A stretch of DNA of 64,000 bases from Lunularia cruciata (GCA_948567375.1 OX419760.1:15252001-15316000), one strand, 5' to 3'; positions 24,335 to 35,450 are shown, counted from the stretch's first letter. Notes: generated by a model not told the origin, from the sequence alone. Program-made: numbers and translations.

Positions 24335-27300
24335 TGTGATAACTCGGTGAATATCACTTTTGTGGTAATCAAGTAAGTAAAGTTTATTCCCATAGAGATA
24401 CTCTTCAGAATTGGTCAAATGCAAAGCAAAGTAACAATTTAGTTCTTCTTGGTTGCATCTTTAGTCTCTCAGGTACAAACCACACCCAGAAGAGAGTAAC
24501 AAGCTCACAATCTTGACCACTTGTCACAAATACACACCCACATAATCACAACATAGCAAATTTTGTCCAAACAAATCTTAATTATGATGATTCAGATTCT
24601 CCCAAAGATAGCACTTCACTGCAAAATGACTTTGTCTCAAAATTGTGTTCCACCTCTCCAATGAAGACACAAATTCCTCAATCAAAATTGCTTCACATCA
24701 ACTTTGTGATGCACTCACAAATGCAAAATACTACCAACACTACAATTCCTCTCAAATCTGTCAAGGCATTGCTTCGATTGCACTTCACTCAGGATCAAAC
24801 ACACAAAATGAAGATCAAGGTTGTAGAATGCAACATCCAACAAGCACACTGACTTGCACTTCAAATTTCTCCACACACTCACCAACACACAAAAAGTTGA
24901 TACTTGGAATTAAGGTCAAGCGACAAGCACTAAAATCAGCACTTTGCTTTATCTATCTTCAAAAATATGAATACTGAACAACATTTCATTGCAAATGCTC
25001 CCCTTAAATACTGAAGCAATTGATAGTTACTAAAAACTAAACCACTCCATAACAACTTTTCTAACCTGTAGATCCAAAATGACAATGTATTCTTTCATAT
25101 CTGCCTCTTCAAATCTTAAATCTGTTACTATCCCAATCTAATGTCTACTTCAACTTCAGCATTCAATCGTGACAATCCTTCTATAATTTCACCATCCTTG
25201 GGTCTATCTAATCCTACTCCTAACTCTTTTATTTTTACAATTTCTTCACTACAAACTACAATTGAGGTCTCAAGTAATCGTTCCAACTCTTTATCCCCTG
25301 ACTTACTCTTCTCTAAGGTTTCAAAGAACAACTCCAAAGACACTTGTATTCCTACTTCTACAACATCTGGTCTTTGTACTTCTTGTACCTTACTATAAAT
25401 TTTAGCTAACTCTGTTCTAACAAGATCTAGTCTGAGACACACATTGTCTCCTACCTCTAATATCTTCCTATCTACACGATCTCACAGATGAATTAATAGA
25501 TTATTCAACTCCGTGTCCTTTGCTTTCCTCTTGTGCATCTCTTGCACTAATAACTTCAGCTCATGCAATCTTGCCTCCTTGAGTTTACCTTCAACTTCCA
25601 TGCTCAGCATGGCCTTGATTTCATTGACGACTCCTTCTACCTCACCAGCTTCTCCTTCTTTCTTTCTTCCTCCAATTCAATGCAATACATCTGGAGCTCG
25701 TCTTCAAATTTAGCCTTCAATGCCTCCTTCTTCCTTCGATTCATAAGGATTTGCTTCTCTGCCTCCTGCACCAACCCTCGCAAACAATCTTCTTCTCTAC
25801 TACGCTCTGCTTACTCTAGTTGCTAGGCTTGATCTTTCTCTGCTGCTTTCTTCTTGAGACTCTCCAACTCTTGCTCCATTACCGTAGTAATTGCTTTTGA
25901 GTGAATTAACTCTACACGTGCATTTGCAATTTCCCCTTTCAACACTGCAACCAACATAGTGATCTCCTTTGCCTCCTCACAACTCTTGACTAACACTTCC
26001 CTTGTCACCTCAAAGTGCTTACTCTAAAGAACCTCTTCAACCTGAAGTTCTTCAACTTCTATCTCTATCCTTGTCAATTTACTTCACAACAACAAGGTTT
26101 CTGCACTCCAAGTCTTCACTGTTGCCAATTCATCCGACACCTTGAGATTGGCACTTACCATCTCCATCTTCTTTTGTTGTAGCAACGTCAACAGCGGACA
26201 AACTAGTTTAGACAAATAGTCCACTCCTTTGCACCTTGCACCCTTGGCTCCGCCTTTGGGTTCTTACCCCTCTTCTTCTTGCACCTTGCCCCGAAGTTGC
26301 AATCTCCATACCTTCAAAGTTTCTTCCTTTGAACTTTCTCCACCTTCTAGAGTAACTTTATTGGGCCCCACTTCAGATGCATGCATTTAATTCTTACACT
26401 TGGCAGTCCGGGGTTGTGCCATGACTTTCTCTCCCTTCTTCCTCTCACTTCCTCATTCAACCATAGAAACCTCAGGACTTGGCTTTCATGCCCCGATCAT
26501 TGGCTATCGCATTTGTTGAACCTCCACTTTGCCTTTGCTTTCACTGCTCAATTCTTCACTCCGTAGCATGAACTCCTCTTCTTCTCCCAACATTCCTTCC
26601 TTTGATCTAGTTTCTCCTTCCGACTCATCTGCTACTTCCGGCATGGCATCCTTTGTCTTCACTACCACCGCCGTTGGGTTCAACTTTGGAACTTTCTGGG
26701 GCTGGATTGTCGCAACACAAATCTCAGGCTTGGCTCTCTTTCTAGCCCTGGGAAGGTCCATTGCTATGATTTTCTCCTTCCCACTCTTCTTGTAGTACTC
26801 ATCCCCATCTTGCACTCTCTCCATATAATATCGCTCATCTACATCTGCCTCCTTTTGCAAATTTGGATGAAAAGTGTGCAAGTGCATTTGGATTTGTTCT
26901 TCCAAAGTCAACAAGTTCAACCCAAAATAAAAATGCACTCCAAATGGCACAAAATAATGCGGTGGCATATCCATTATCCATCCCGGAATCATCTGCCGCA
27001 CTCTTTGATGCAGACATTTTGCCTAGTCTACTGCCTCCCTTGCAAACATTTCTTGAAAGAACACCGCCTATTACATAGTAACATAGGTGTTTTGCTCTGG
27101 CTTGAACATTGCCATCATTGTGCTTACTATCCCTCTCTGCTCGAGGTCTCTATAACTATCTACCTTGTACTTATTCTTAAGCGAGGTTGATTGAACAACT
27201 TCCTTACTTTGGCAGTCTATTTTGAAGCATCACACTTCTGATAGAAGGTGGTATCTCCTACCTCTCCTGCTTCTCTTCCCAAAACTACTCTCCAATCCGC

Positions 27301-28060
27301 CTCCGGCCATTGAGCGGGATTCTCTCTCTTCCCCTTGTGCTTTGGTCCATCCTTGCAATTACTTGCTGCAATTTCTACCATGAAACCTGGAAAATTGAAA
27401 TTCTAGTTCCAAGCTAGGAATGTGATACAAAGTCTCATCAAGACTTCAATCCATGCTATCACTTCTAATCTACAAATTCCAAGCCCCCTCACCGCACTTT
27501 GCTTATTCACTTTTGGGATCATAGTGTGATTCCTCACCTTCTTCTTGTGGAAGATCGTTCCCAAGATCCTAACCCACTCCTCTTCTTGCTGATTTGCAAT
27601 TTGCATTACTTTAGGTTGACCCTTAATAGGAACCGGTAGCAATTGGACATTGCTCTACTTACTTGCACAACTTGTAATTTTATAGTCCTTCCACAATCAG
27701 TCATTCTTCAATTGCTCCTCCTCTCCAAGCTCCGGTTCGGTGAAATTGTTTCTTGTCACTATCAAGAAGTTCTTGATCCCAAGATCATTACTTTCTTCCC
27801 ACATGCTTTCTTGATTGGGCCGACTCCAAAGAAGTTTGTTATAGGTTCTTTGGATTGGATCACACCGCTCAATACAAAGTCTTTCCTTCTTCTTCTTCGT
27901 CTTCATGTCTCCTTCAATCTTGACCCAAGGTTGACTTTGGGCTTTACTCCAAACCCCCATTTTTTCTTATTTCTTCATGGGTTAGCCCTCTTTAGGCTCT
28001 ATCTACATACTTCTTCTTCAAATTTTCCTAAAACTATCCAAAACAAAAAAATTATAGGTA
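24335..28060 (-). mobile_element. CC element copy B, inserted in MT-element gag
   Basis: On the minus strand it begins TACCTATAATTTTTTTG at 28060 and ends ...GTTATCACA at 24335. MT gag continues on both sides (28061 rightward, 24334 leftward), which defines the insertion independently. It holds coding blocks, then a 3' domain with TATTTAAGGGG (about 25010) and no recognisable enzyme. The flanks ACTGC and CTCCT do not give a clean duplication, and about 7 bp of MT sequence appear lost at the site. Confidence 0.7.
25128..27642 (-). pseudogene. CC-element protein, coiled-coil rich, best-preserved copy (B)
   Basis: The blocks in order are as follows. A basic N-terminal segment ends LMRLCITFLAWN (27403-27642). 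A 'KVDSYRDLEQRGIVS.MMAMFKPEQ' region lies at about 27080-27170. A 165-residue open frame (26504-27001) has PPHYFVPFGVHFYFGLN, a basic KRAKPE motif and an acidic tail. A long alpha-helical stretch follows: 25823-26008 begins MTREVLVKSCEEAKEITML with heptad-like leucines, and 25128-25442 ends EVEVDIRLG. The order matches copies A and C. The heptads predict a coiled coil, and no catalytic motif is seen. Function unknown. Confidence 0.65.
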
Positions 28061-28350
28061 CTCCTGGCAACCGAGCGTGAAATGTCTCCATAACTCAATC
28101 TCCTCCAAGTGAGCTCTCTTGAACTCATGGTAATTGTCCATTGGTGGACCCTCCAAATGCTCAAACAACCCCTTCCATGCCATGGAAAGGTGTGAACAAA
28201 GTCGGGTTTCGCATCTATTGCAGATCACACCAACTATTGAATTCTTGGATAAAGTCACCCAACTCAATGGTACCCATTGTACAAGAGTAACACTTAGGGC
28301 CTTTAGAGGCCCCATAAATCTTGTCCATGTCCTACAACAATAGTGCGGAC
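28061..28350 (-). pseudogene. MT-element gag, middle fragment between two insertions
   Basis: The minus strand encodes MAWKGLFEHLEGPPMDNYHE and 'RAHLEEIELWR', nearly the same as plus-strand gag at 61785-61890. Copy B abuts it on the left and the T element on the right, after GGAC at 28347-28350. Confidence 0.85.
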
Positions 28351-29029
28351 TATGAGCCGGCCTGTCTCTCACTCAGGATGAACCTCTGATGGCTATTATG
28401 GTAGCGCACCATGGACTAAGAAGGCAAGGAACCCCAACTCCATCATACTCCTCCAAGGCTAACACTCCAAGACTCAAGACATTGCTCACTAGAGAACTCA
28501 ATGAGAGAGAGATAGTTGCAAATGAAAGGATGATGAGTACCTCCTCACTCCTTGTTTATATACTTGTGAAATAGTTACGTACCAAAGTTACTAATTACCG
28601 TAGTAACTCAAGTTACTAGACTAAAAGTCAAGTAAAGTCAAAAAGTAGAAAGGAATATCCATTCACATGGGCATATTCCCCTTATCTTGACCCAACCACT
28701 AAAGCAAGGATTCCTTCACATGGGCTATCCTTGGACTAAAGAAGAATCCAAAACAAAAAGGCTTGCGGGCCCAAGAGTTCTCAACTCTTTCCCCAAAGCC
28801 AAACACCTAGGAATAATACCAAGTCAACACACTAAAATCCAAAATAGTGGTGCTCATCTTTTCTACTTCCTCTAAAGTAAGGTCCCATCTATCTTAGCTA
28901 TGACTAACTTTAGCTAACCATGACTAATATAGAACTATCCTTTATCTCTATATAAATAATATCTCTTAAGTACTTGTAATACCAAGCTAAATATCACAAT
29001 ACCACACACATGCACAAATGGGTGTTACA
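28351..29029 (-). mobile_element. 3' LTR of the T element
   Basis: It runs from TGTAACACCC (minus strand, 29029) to the end at 28351. The terminal CA of the element strand is mutated here (plus strand TATGAGCC instead of TGTGAGCC). Otherwise it is almost identical to 35473-36151. Confidence 0.95.
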
Positions 29030-29040
29030 TTTACCCCCGG
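29030..29040 (-). other. Polypurine tract of the T element
   Basis: The minus strand reads CCGGGGGTAAA directly before the 3' LTR. This is the expected place for the primer of plus-strand DNA synthesis. Confidence 0.7.
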
Positions 29041-29077
29041 ACTAAGTTTTCACTTTGTCCTCAAAGTGAAGGTCTCT

Positions 29078-32000
29078 CTACCTTCTATGGTACATCTTCA
29101 ACTTATCATGGTTAATCCTATCAAAGTGTCTTCCTCCCAACTCCTTGAGATCATAGGTGTAATTGCCCCACACCTTCTCTACTATGAAAGGTCCAAAGTA
29201 CTTAGGCAAAAACTTCTTTTGCACTCTCTTGAATCGAATGGAATCAAACAACATTACCCAATCACCTTCTTTGAAAGGCTCCACCTTCTTCTTGCCTTGC
29301 CTCTTGTCATAGCTCTCCTTTTGTTTCCTTTGGGCTTGCTCCACTCGAACCATAGCAACTGCTCTTGCCTCTTCCAACTCCATGAGTTGATCCTTCCTTG
29401 ACTTCCTTGCATCACTTCCTTGTGCTTTCTTCAATCTCCTATGAATGCTTTGGAAGGTAGGAAGATCAAAGTGAATAGGTAAGGTAGACTCAATACCATA
29501 CACCAATTGGAATGAAGAATATCCAGTGGAAGTCTTCATGGTTGTCCTATACTCCCACAAAACTGCATGAATCCTCTTGTCCCAATGATGTTTAGCCCCC
29601 TCCATTTCTGCATCTTTGGCCAACATCGTGCACAAGGTCTGATTGGTTCTCTCTGCCAAGCCATTGGAATTTGGCTTATAGGATGTAGTTACTCTATGTG
29701 TGATAGAGAAATGTCGTAGCATGGCTGTAGTAATGCTTCCTGTAAACTCTCCTCCTCTATCAGAAACCAACTCCAAAGGGCATCCAAACCTAGTGATAAT
29801 GCGTTCATAAAGAAATCTACCCACTTCATCTTCATTCTTGTCCCTCAATGGTCTAGCCTCAACCCACTTGGTAAGGTAATCAGTAACTACCACAATGTAC
29901 CGATTGTTCCTTGGGGTTCTATTGAGAGGTCCTACAAAATCAATTCCCCACTTCTCAAAAGGTCCTAGCAATGGAATTGATCTAAGTGGTGGAGTGGATG
30001 TAGACTTTCTAGCAAAAGCTTGACAAACATGACAAGTTTTGCAATAATCAAGACAATCCTTGAAAATCCCTCTCCAATGGTAACCTGCATCTAGAATCTT
30101 GAAAGCAGTCACCTTTCCTGCAAAGTGTCCTCCACATACTAAACCTTCATGAAACTCCTTTATGAGTAGGATAGACTCTTCCTTACCCACTGCTCTTCGA
30201 AGTAGACCATCTACTCCTTGGTGAAAAAGAATATCCTCCACCATTGTGTAAGGTCTAGATCTTGCTGCAAGGGCCTTCCTCTCCCTAGCATGCATCCCTT
30301 CTGGATAGTTACCTCTTGTCACAAAATCCACAATCTCCTTGTACTCCATTGGAATCTCTTGAGTGACTGAGATTGTCATGAGCTCCTCATCCGGGAAGGA
30401 ATCATCTACTGGCTCATCTCCATCATGATCATAGGCTCTAGATAACAAATCAGCATTTGCATGTTTCTTTCCTGGCCTATCCTCAATTGTGTAGTCATAC
30501 TCAGACAAGAGTATCATCCACCTTGCTAGTCTCCCTTCAACATTAGGCTTGTTGAAGATGTACTTCAAAGCCTTGTGATCCGTGACAATTGTGGCTTTCC
30601 CTCCAATCAAGTAGTGTCTAAACTTCTTGAGACCAAAGATCACTGCCAACCCTTCTCTCTCTGTGACAGAGTAGTTCTTCTCTGCTGAAACCATCTGCCT
30701 ACTAGCATAAGCTATTGGATGATCATGCCCATCTTGGTCTAATTGACTAAGAGTGCATCCTATAGCTACATTAGAAGCATCAGTGTAGAGGATGAAAGGC
30801 TTACTCCAATCAGGTTTAGCAAGAATTGGAGCTACAACAAGGGATTGCTTGAGCTCCTCAAAAGCTTTGAGAGCCTCCTTGTCTTCCAAAATCACCATGT
30901 AATCTACACCCTTCTTCATGTAGATGGTCAATGCATAAGCCTTGTTGGAAAATGAGAAGATGAACCTCCTATAGTACCCAACCATTCCCAAGAATTGGCG
31001 TAACTTTGTCAAGCTTGAAGGGAATGGAAGGTCTGAGATTTTCCTCACCTTCTCAGGATCAACTGCTATTCCATCCTTGGAGATGATGTGCCCCAAAAGT
31101 AGACCTTCTTCACATCCAAAAATGCACTTCTCTGGGTTGAGTGATGCATTTGCCTCATCCAAGCGTTGCAAGACTTTGATTAGGTGCTCAAAGTGCTCCT
31201 CCTTGCTCCCATAGACACAAAAGTCATCAATGAGATCTCTCACAAATTTCCCAATGAAAGGTTCAAATACCTTGTTCATGAACCGTTGGAATGTGGCTGG
31301 AGCATTGCAAAGCCCAAAAGGCATGACCTTGAAAGCGTAAGTTCCCCAAGGTGTGGTGAATGTGGTGAGTTGTTGATGCTCTGGTGCAATCTTTATTTGG
31401 TTATATCCACTATAACCATCTCCAAAACTGTACCTCTCATGACCTGCAACCTCCTCCAAGATCTCATCAATGAATGGCAATGGGTAGTAGTCCTTCTTGG
31501 TAACAGCATTAAGCTTCTTGTAATCCACACATACCCGAAGCTTGCCATTCTTTTTCTTCACAATGACAATTGGAGACACCCATTCTGAATTCTCCACCTC
31601 AAAGATAAATCCAGCCTCCTTGAGCTTATCAATCTCCTCCTTCACAACCAAAGATATTGGTGGGCTAATGCGACGTTGCTTTTGGCGGATTGGTCTTGCA
31701 TGTGACTCCACCTCTATCTTGTGCTCCTCCAAGGTGACTTCCTTCAAATCCTTGTAACTAAAAGCAAACACATGGATGAACTTGCGGAAAATCTCCTCAA
31801 ATCTCACCTTCTCCTCCTTGGTAACATTTGGGCCATACTTGAGGGTAGATAACCTTCTCTCTACCTCCTCAAGTGTCAATGGTGATTTATCTGGGTCCTT
31901 CAAAACCTCTGGCTTAGGTGCAAAATCCATAGCACACAAGGGATACACATCTGAATCAGATTCAGATTCATCTTCCTCCGTGGAAGTCTCCTCTTCCATG

Positions 32001-33178
32001 CTTGTGTCCACACCTGAAGCTCCTTCTTCAGAATCTGATTCCCAATAATTAGAAGATGGGGTATCTGAATGTGAAGTGTTGGTGGTGTTAGTCACAGGAA
32101 CAGTGACTCTATGGTTTGATGGCCCAATCCTCAAGTACCCTTTGTGCCATCGATCAGTTGTGCGTGCTGCTCTCAACCATGGCCTCCCAAGAAGTAAGTC
32201 ATAGCTTGAATCCTTCAAGACTTGGAAAGTCATGAGATTTTGAACTCCCATAACTGAAACTACCACCTTATCCATCACCCCTACTGGTCGAACTTGTTGC
32301 TTGTTTGCCATGCTCACCACAAATGTTGAAGGTCTTGAGGGTATCATACCCAACTTCTTCATCAACCTTTCTGACATGGCATTCACTGCTGATCCTCCAT
32401 CAACCAATGCATCCTTGATGTTGTGACCATTCACTCTCACATCAATCTTGGAGGCATATTCACAAGCCTCCCATGGTGCTGGCTTGGCATCCACCACCCC
32501 CATTGATACTGGAACTTTTGCCTTCTTCTTCTTTTTGCTCCTTGTAGAACTCAAACCACCTCTAAGCTCCTTTCTCAAGGTAGGGTTCAAAGCAATTAAT
32601 TGGCCCACTGTGATGTTAGCCTTGTGACTACCAACATCCTCCAACACATTGTAGTTCCATTGTTGCTTTGAGATCAAGAAGTCCTCCATCCCCAACTTCT
32701 TCCTTGGAGTCTTTGTTGTTGATGGTGTTGAGGTGCGAGTGCTCCTAGTAGACATAGGAGTGTCCTTGCTTGAAGTAAATCCTTGAGAAGAGTGAACATC
32801 CTCTGCAAAACGAGCTCTCTTCTTCTCTTGTGCCAAAAGCTCCAAATTAAGACCCTTGGAGTTTGAGCACTCTCCCTTCTCATACTTGCTCTCAACCACA
32901 TCTATGGATGCTATCTCCTTACCTTTGTTGGGATTAGGAGCCACTTGGGTTTCACTACCTCCCTCTTTCCCTCTATTGGCTCCCTCATAACCCCTTCCTC
33001 CATGGTAAGTGGAATTTGGGCAATTCCTTTGGATATGGCCTCTTCCTCCACAACCAAAACAATTTCTATCATTGAAATTGTTGGCTGGTTGGCCTCCTCT
33101 ATATGGATAGTTTCCATAACTCCTAGGTCCTCTCCCTACATTCTGATCCACCTCTCTCTTCTCCCATAGTTGCACCAC
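29078..33178 (-). CDS. T-element Gag zinc knuckle plus Pol polyprotein (1366 codons, intact)
   Basis: It is an uninterrupted frame. Residues 40-53 form a CCHC zinc knuckle (CFGCGGRGHIQRNC). The aspartic protease has DGGS at 260-263. RT spans about 500-740, with DGYSGYNQ at 587-594 and the catalytic LIDD at 649-652. RNase H follows, with YTDAS near 800 and NADLLSR near 908-914. Integrase has an HHCC domain near 1010-1052, then D1080, D1140 and E1176 in D,D-35-E spacing. The protein ends in KMYHRR without a chromodomain. It copies element RNA and inserts the DNA. The upstream capsid lies in a different frame, overlapping by about 40 bases, so Pol needs a frameshift, or a one-base indel near 33190 separated the two. 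The ATG at 33178 was taken as first in frame, but the native product is probably a Gag-Pol fusion. Confidence 0.95.
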   Translation of the reverse strand: MVQLWEKREVDQNVGRGPRSYGNYPYRGGQPANNFNDRNCFGCGGRGHIQRNCPNSTYHGGRGYEGANRGKEGGSETQVAPNPNKGKEIASIDVVESKYEKGECSNSKGLNLELLAQEKKRARFAEDVHSSQGFTSSKDTPMSTRSTRTSTPSTTKTPRKKLGMEDFLISKQQWNYNVLEDVGSHKANITVGQLIALNPTLRKELRGGLSSTRSKKKKKAKVPVSMGVVDAKPAPWEACEYASKIDVRVNGHNIKDALVDGGSAVNAMSERLMKKLGMIPSRPSTFVVSMANKQQVRPVGVMDKVVVSVMGVQNLMTFQVLKDSSYDLLLGRPWLRAARTTDRWHKGYLRIGPSNHRVTVPVTNTTNTSHSDTPSSNYWESDSEEGASGVDTSMEEETSTEEDESESDSDVYPLCAMDFAPKPEVLKDPDKSPLTLEEVERRLSTLKYGPNVTKEEKVRFEEIFRKFIHVFAFSYKDLKEVTLEEHKIEVESHARPIRQKQRRISPPISLVVKEEIDKLKEAGFIFEVENSEWVSPIVIVKKKNGKLRVCVDYKKLNAVTKKDYYPLPFIDEILEEVAGHERYSFGDGYSGYNQIKIAPEHQQLTTFTTPWGTYAFKVMPFGLCNAPATFQRFMNKVFEPFIGKFVRDLIDDFCVYGSKEEHFEHLIKVLQRLDEANASLNPEKCIFGCEEGLLLGHIISKDGIAVDPEKVRKISDLPFPSSLTKLRQFLGMVGYYRRFIFSFSNKAYALTIYMKKGVDYMVILEDKEALKAFEELKQSLVVAPILAKPDWSKPFILYTDASNVAIGCTLSQLDQDGHDHPIAYASRQMVSAEKNYSVTEREGLAVIFGLKKFRHYLIGGKATIVTDHKALKYIFNKPNVEGRLARWMILLSEYDYTIEDRPGKKHANADLLSRAYDHDGDEPVDDSFPDEELMTISVTQEIPMEYKEIVDFVTRGNYPEGMHARERKALAARSRPYTMVEDILFHQGVDGLLRRAVGKEESILLIKEFHEGLVCGGHFAGKVTAFKILDAGYHWRGIFKDCLDYCKTCHVCQAFARKSTSTPPLRSIPLLGPFEKWGIDFVGPLNRTPRNNRYIVVVTDYLTKWVEARPLRDKNEDEVGRFLYERIITRFGCPLELVSDRGGEFTGSITTAMLRHFSITHRVTTSYKPNSNGLAERTNQTLCTMLAKDAEMEGAKHHWDKRIHAVLWEYRTTMKTSTGYSSFQLVYGIESTLPIHFDLPTFQSIHRRLKKAQGSDARKSRKDQLMELEEARAVAMVRVEQAQRKQKESYDKRQGKKKVEPFKEGDWVMLFDSIRFKRVQKKFLPKYFGPFIVEKVWGNYTYDLKELGGRHFDRINHDKLKMYHRR

Positions 33179-33903
33179 ATTGATCTTGAGATCGCAAGTT
33201 GTTCTGTGATGGTTTGGAGTGGATCTTTTGGTGGAGGTGCAAGAATTGGAGCAACTACTACTTGTGGTGCAACCCTTGTCACCAAAGTATCAGAAGTTCC
33301 ACCATACTTGTAGCCTTGAGGAGGATGCACAACCTCCTTCACCACCAAATCACTCTCATCCCCTTCCAAACTCTCCTCCATACGAATTGCGATCTTGATA
33401 GCTTCAACCTTGGAAGAAGGTTTCTCATATCTCACCTTGTTTCTAATTTGTGGTCTCAATCCTCCCACAAAATTCTTGGTGAGCATGGCCCCTATGCCAA
33501 TCATTGTAGTCTCCACATCATCCCCACCCTTCCTCAACACTATGCGAAATCTGGACTCCAACTTTTCCACTCTTTCCACATAGACCCTCACTTTCTCTCC
33601 ATCTCCTTGCTTGAGAAATGTAACCTCACTCATCAATCTCTCATAACTCTCATCAGGAAGAAAGTTCTCAATGAGTGCTGAAGTCAAAGTCTCCCAAGAC
33701 TCCTCTTCCCCCTCTCTCCTCTCTCTCTTTTGGTATTCTGACTCATACCATGTAAGTGCTGCATCCTCAAAGAAATCTGGTAATAATAAGGCCCACTCAT
33801 TCTTCCTCCTCTCATTGTTTCCTATGCAAGCTCTCTTGAAGTCTCTCACAAAGGCCTCCACATCTTCTCCATCCTTGCCAAAGAAAACCGGAAGTTTCCC
33901 CAT
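33136..33903 (-). CDS. T-element Gag, capsid part (255 codons)
   Basis: It starts MGKLPVFFGKDGEDVEAF. The next residues resemble the Ty3/gypsy capsid (RETROTRANS_GAG type), with WALLLPDFFEDAALTWYES and VRVYVERVEKLESRFR, and then a proline-rich tail. The frame ends 43 bases inside the downstream frame. Its last roughly 17 residues look like out-of-frame sequence rather than capsid. The missing zinc knuckle is encoded at the start of the downstream frame. Capsid assembles into cytoplasmic particles. Confidence 0.9.
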   Translation of the reverse strand: MGKLPVFFGKDGEDVEAFVRDFKRACIGNNERRKNEWALLLPDFFEDAALTWYESEYQKRERREGEEESWETLTSALIENFLPDESYERLMSEVTFLKQGDGEKVRVYVERVEKLESRFRIVLRKGGDDVETTMIGIGAMLTKNFVGGLRPQIRNKVRYEKPSSKVEAIKIAIRMEESLEGDESDLVVKEVVHPPQGYKYGGTSDTLVTRVAPQVVVAPILAPPPKDPLQTITEQLAISRSMWCNYGRRERWIRM

Positions 33904-34138
33904 CTTAACCCCTCACTATCTTTCTTTTCTCTTAATTTTTTTTTTCTCTTTTCTTTTCTCTCACTCTATTACTAATAGAGTATATACATGACTAACACCA
34001 TCTGAGAATAATCCACTCTAGGGAACACAAAAGGTTCAGGTTGCTCCAAGATTTCTATAGCAACATCAAATCCTAGAGTGCATATTAATCTAACTCTCAT
34101 GGATAGTTTATCCATAAGTTGAAAGATTATCTCCATCA
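33904..34138 (-). other. T-element leader between the extra ORF and gag
   Basis: AT- and CT-rich sequence with a homopolymer-rich pyrimidine tract at 33925-33965 on the plus strand. No ORF. Confidence 0.5.
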
Positions 34139-34794
34139 CTAATCTTGAGAACTAGCTGATGAAGGTGGTAGTATTTCTGTAGCTGTACTAAGACTCTCTC
34201 CAAGATCCTTCACCAAAGTTTCCAAAAGTGCTTTTACTCCACTACACTCATGTCCTTTTGGAAGTCCTTCAACTCCACAAACCTCACACAACTCCTTGGT
34301 CTTAGATCTTCTCCCTCCCAATCTTGGTGAAGAAGGTCCAACATGCAAACCCAAGTCAAGTAAGCCTCTCCTTTCCCTCAATCTCTTGCTCTCAAAGGTT
34401 AATGGACATGAACTTGCCTTATGTCCCTTCTCTCCACATAGAAAGCACTTAGACTCACTCTTTCCTCCAAGTGGTGTAGGTTTTTGGATCCTCTCAACAC
34501 TCTCTTCAAATTCTATTGTAAACTCTCTTTTCCTCAAATCCACCCCTACAATCACCTCAAACCCTTGGGGAACCTTGCATAATCTCAATTTCCACTCTTG
34601 ATGACCCTCCATGTTCCCAAAGATGAATCTAAACACTCAAACATGCTTTTTGTTGATCTCAAACTTCTCATGCATGAGATCTCCACTCTGCAGAATTGAC
34701 CCTTCCTCACAATGTCACTCAAATCTCCCAACAAATATGTCACAGTCCTCTGAAATTTTCCACACTTGATCACAACTCTAGGGCGTCCCTCCAT
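34139..34794 (-). CDS. Extra CCHC zinc-knuckle protein ORF upstream of T-element gag (two overlapping frames)
   Basis: A first frame (34794-34585, 69 codons) begins MEGRPRVVIKCGKF. A second (34636-34139, 165 codons) contains GHQEWKLRLCKVPQGFE, a basic patch, then a perfect CCHC knuckle CFLCGEKGHKASSC and a second Cys/His cluster CEVCGVEGLPKGHEC, ending SSASSQD. The two overlap out of frame, and their contents read as one continuous protein, so a single frameshift probably splits one gene of about 215 codons. The ORF has the same orientation as gag, in a leader most Ty3 elements leave non-coding. CCHC knuckles bind nucleic acid. I do not recognise the family; a captured or duplicated gag-like nucleic-acid-binding protein is possible. 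Confidence 0.6.
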
Positions 34795-35450
34795 GCAAAA
34801 TTTTAGATCTTTTCATCGAGCCATTTGGCCTAGACACCTTTCTATTCAGCACCCATATTTCAGATTTGGTCTGAAAACCACCCCCCTCACTTCAAAAACT
34901 CATAACGCACTGCGCAAAAATGATCTCTCTCTAATTTTTGTGGCAGCAGGTAGGCTACAATGCACTGAATTTTCTTGGAAATTTTCAGGACAATTCACTA
35001 AAAATTGAAGAAATGGCAGACTCTGTACAATTTTCCAGAGAGCATGCAGTTGCGGGAGCACTTTACCCTATCAACTTTCAAAAATTCTAGCCCAGTGCGC
35101 ATAGAAGCTCTCTCAATAATTTCAAGTGTGCTAACTGAAAGATAACCCAAGCTATCATGTGTAGAAATCTCACGTCCAGATCTCAAACTTGAGATTTTGC
35201 CCAAAATCACCTTAATCCCCAAAATCTGCAATCCACCTCACACAATCTCTCCAATTCCTCTCATGTGTACAAGATGTACAAAATCACCTCAAAGACATCA
35301 TAATGAACTACAGGGTATACAAATGGATCTTGGTTCTCTAACATAAGTTCAGCCCTCTCCTCTCCTAATGTTCTTTCCAAGTGAGCTCTCATAGCCTCCT
35401 TCTGCCTAATGTAGAATTGGACGCGGAACATTATCTTGCCTTCTAGAGAG
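34795..35450 (-). other. T-element 5' leader
   Basis: It lies between the primer-binding site and the extra ORF. One frame (35494-35261) opens inside the LTR but has no recognisable domain. It is presumably untranslated leader and packaging signal. Confidence 0.5.

Noticed and set aside
24430-25130. 3' domain of CC copy B as an LTR
   Set aside because: It has a promoter-like TATTTAA box, but no matching copy was found at the 5' end of any of the copies with a visible 5' end. I left the class open.
28389-28574. 61-codon ORF in the T LTR, also at 35511 and in reverse at 15890
   Set aside because: Identical only because the LTRs are copies. It is antisense to the element and has no motif.
33199-33681. 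160-codon plus-strand ORF opposite T-element gag
   Set aside because: Antisense shadow of the capsid frame.
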